In this document: piece after piece, positions 15,751 through 16,101 of the stretch
Layout: the number at the start of each line of letters is the position of its first letter
Numbering within the stretch: position 1 is the first letter of the stretch
DNA from: UBA8106 sp913052135
GTDB lineage: Bacteria > Acidobacteriota > Vicinamibacteria > Vicinamibacterales > UBA823
NCBI GenBank assembly: GCA_913052135.1
Contig: CAJXDY010000050.1
Location: 1 to 16,101 of the forward strand
Reading direction: 5' to 3'
Length of the DNA stretch: 16,101 bases
The notes under the pieces: generated by a model
Told to the model about the DNA's origin: nothing
Seen by the model: only the letters and a program-made list of their open reading frames with translations
Database searches by the model: none
Position numbers and translations under genes: made by a program

Positions 15751-16101
15751 GGTCTTCGAGACCTTGCGCTCTCGGAAGGTCGCCTGGAGGGCGCGGGCCG
15801 CAGTGGGGTGCTTGCCTATCACCAGCAGTCCGGACGTGCCCTTGTCCAGGCGGTGCACGATGCCTTCGAAGGACGTGTCGCTGTTCCACGGCCACTCGGG
15901 CGTGCCCCACTGTGCTCCGCTCGTCGCGCTGAGGTGGAAGGCGATGGCATTCTCCACAGCGCCCTGTGCAAGCTGCACGGTCATGCCGGGAGGCTTGCTG
16001 ATCACCAGCATGTCAGCATCCTCGTAAACGATGTCGAGCGGTATGTTCTGAGGCTCGACTGGACGCGCAGTCTGTGCCTTCGCTCGGAGTTCAACGCACC
16101 C
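15742..16101 (-). CDS. RluA-family pseudouridine synthase, internal fragment
   Basis: The frame is open from the window edge through the ATG at 16011 to the junction, giving about 120 residues. It contains the RluA-family start of the catalytic domain (PLDIVYEDADMLVISKPPGM) and the catalytic motif HRLDKGTSGLLVIGKH, whose Asp is the nucleophile that makes pseudouridine in rRNA or tRNA, then FRERKVSKTYLA. Both the N-terminal part and the second half of the catalytic domain are missing. The segment after KPPGM reads TVQLAQGAVENAI rather than the HPAPG pattern usual in bacterial RluA/RluD, and there is a Trp/Pro-rich insert before FEGIVHRLD. With the high G+C content, this suggests DNA from a different organism, possibly a eukaryotic alga or protist; that origin is a guess. 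The ATG at 16011 is internal to the conserved domain and is not the real start. Confidence 0.88.

Noticed and set aside
15148..16011. A single genuine 287-residue RluA-MreB fusion protein starting at the ATG at 16011
   Set aside because: The ATG lies inside the conserved RluA domain, the frame stays open to the window edge, both domains are incomplete, and base composition jumps at the join. It is annotated as two fragments.

Overview
The window is a bacterial chromosome segment in which every supportable gene is read leftward, on the minus strand. It holds a near-continuous row of housekeeping genes. I see no tRNA, rRNA, CRISPR array, insertion sequence, prophage or defence genes, and no gene-free stretch over 300 bases; the longest gaps are 10556-10723 and 645-772. 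Base composition over most of the window is about half G+C. The block mreB-mreC-mreD-mrdA-rodA followed by an RNase E/G gene suggests a Gram-negative-type rod. Acidobacteriota is my best guess from gene order, held weakly. The two ends look like products of the assembly.

Right part (16101 to 8990, in transcription order): a fragment of an RluA-type pseudouridine synthase in markedly G+C-rich DNA is joined in frame to the C-terminal part of MreB. It is followed by intact mreC, mreD, mrdA (PBP2) and rodA, the elongasome genes that build the lateral cell wall. After a 168-base gap containing a perfect 7-bp-arm inverted repeat comes rng, the RNase E/G-family endoribonuclease.

Middle (8899 to 2740): a tightly packed salvage run of deoA (pyrimidine nucleoside phosphorylase), nupC (nucleoside/cation symporter), punA (purine nucleoside phosphorylase) and mtnA (methylthioribose-1-phosphate isomerase or a relative). 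It continues into tsaD (tRNA t6A synthesis) and a Nudix hydrolase. Overlaps and gaps of 0 to 34 bases suggest one transcription unit. Together these genes import nucleosides, split them with phosphate to bases and (deoxy)ribose 1-phosphate, and may isomerise a sugar 1-phosphate.

Left part (2647 to 1): two closely related DAACS-family acidic amino acid/dicarboxylate symporters flank an HD-domain hydrolase. The leftmost copy is cut by the window edge. The two copies align without a gap over 644 bases (about 82% protein identity by hand count). The first 55 bases of the window are an exact match to 2004-2058, which fits a contig ending at a repeated 55-mer.

I found no convincing new biological system. 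The observations most worth a second look are the MreB/RluA junction (probably a chimera), the tandem symporter duplication, an unusual KTA in place of the KTG motif of PBP2, and mtnA beside two nucleoside phosphorylases.
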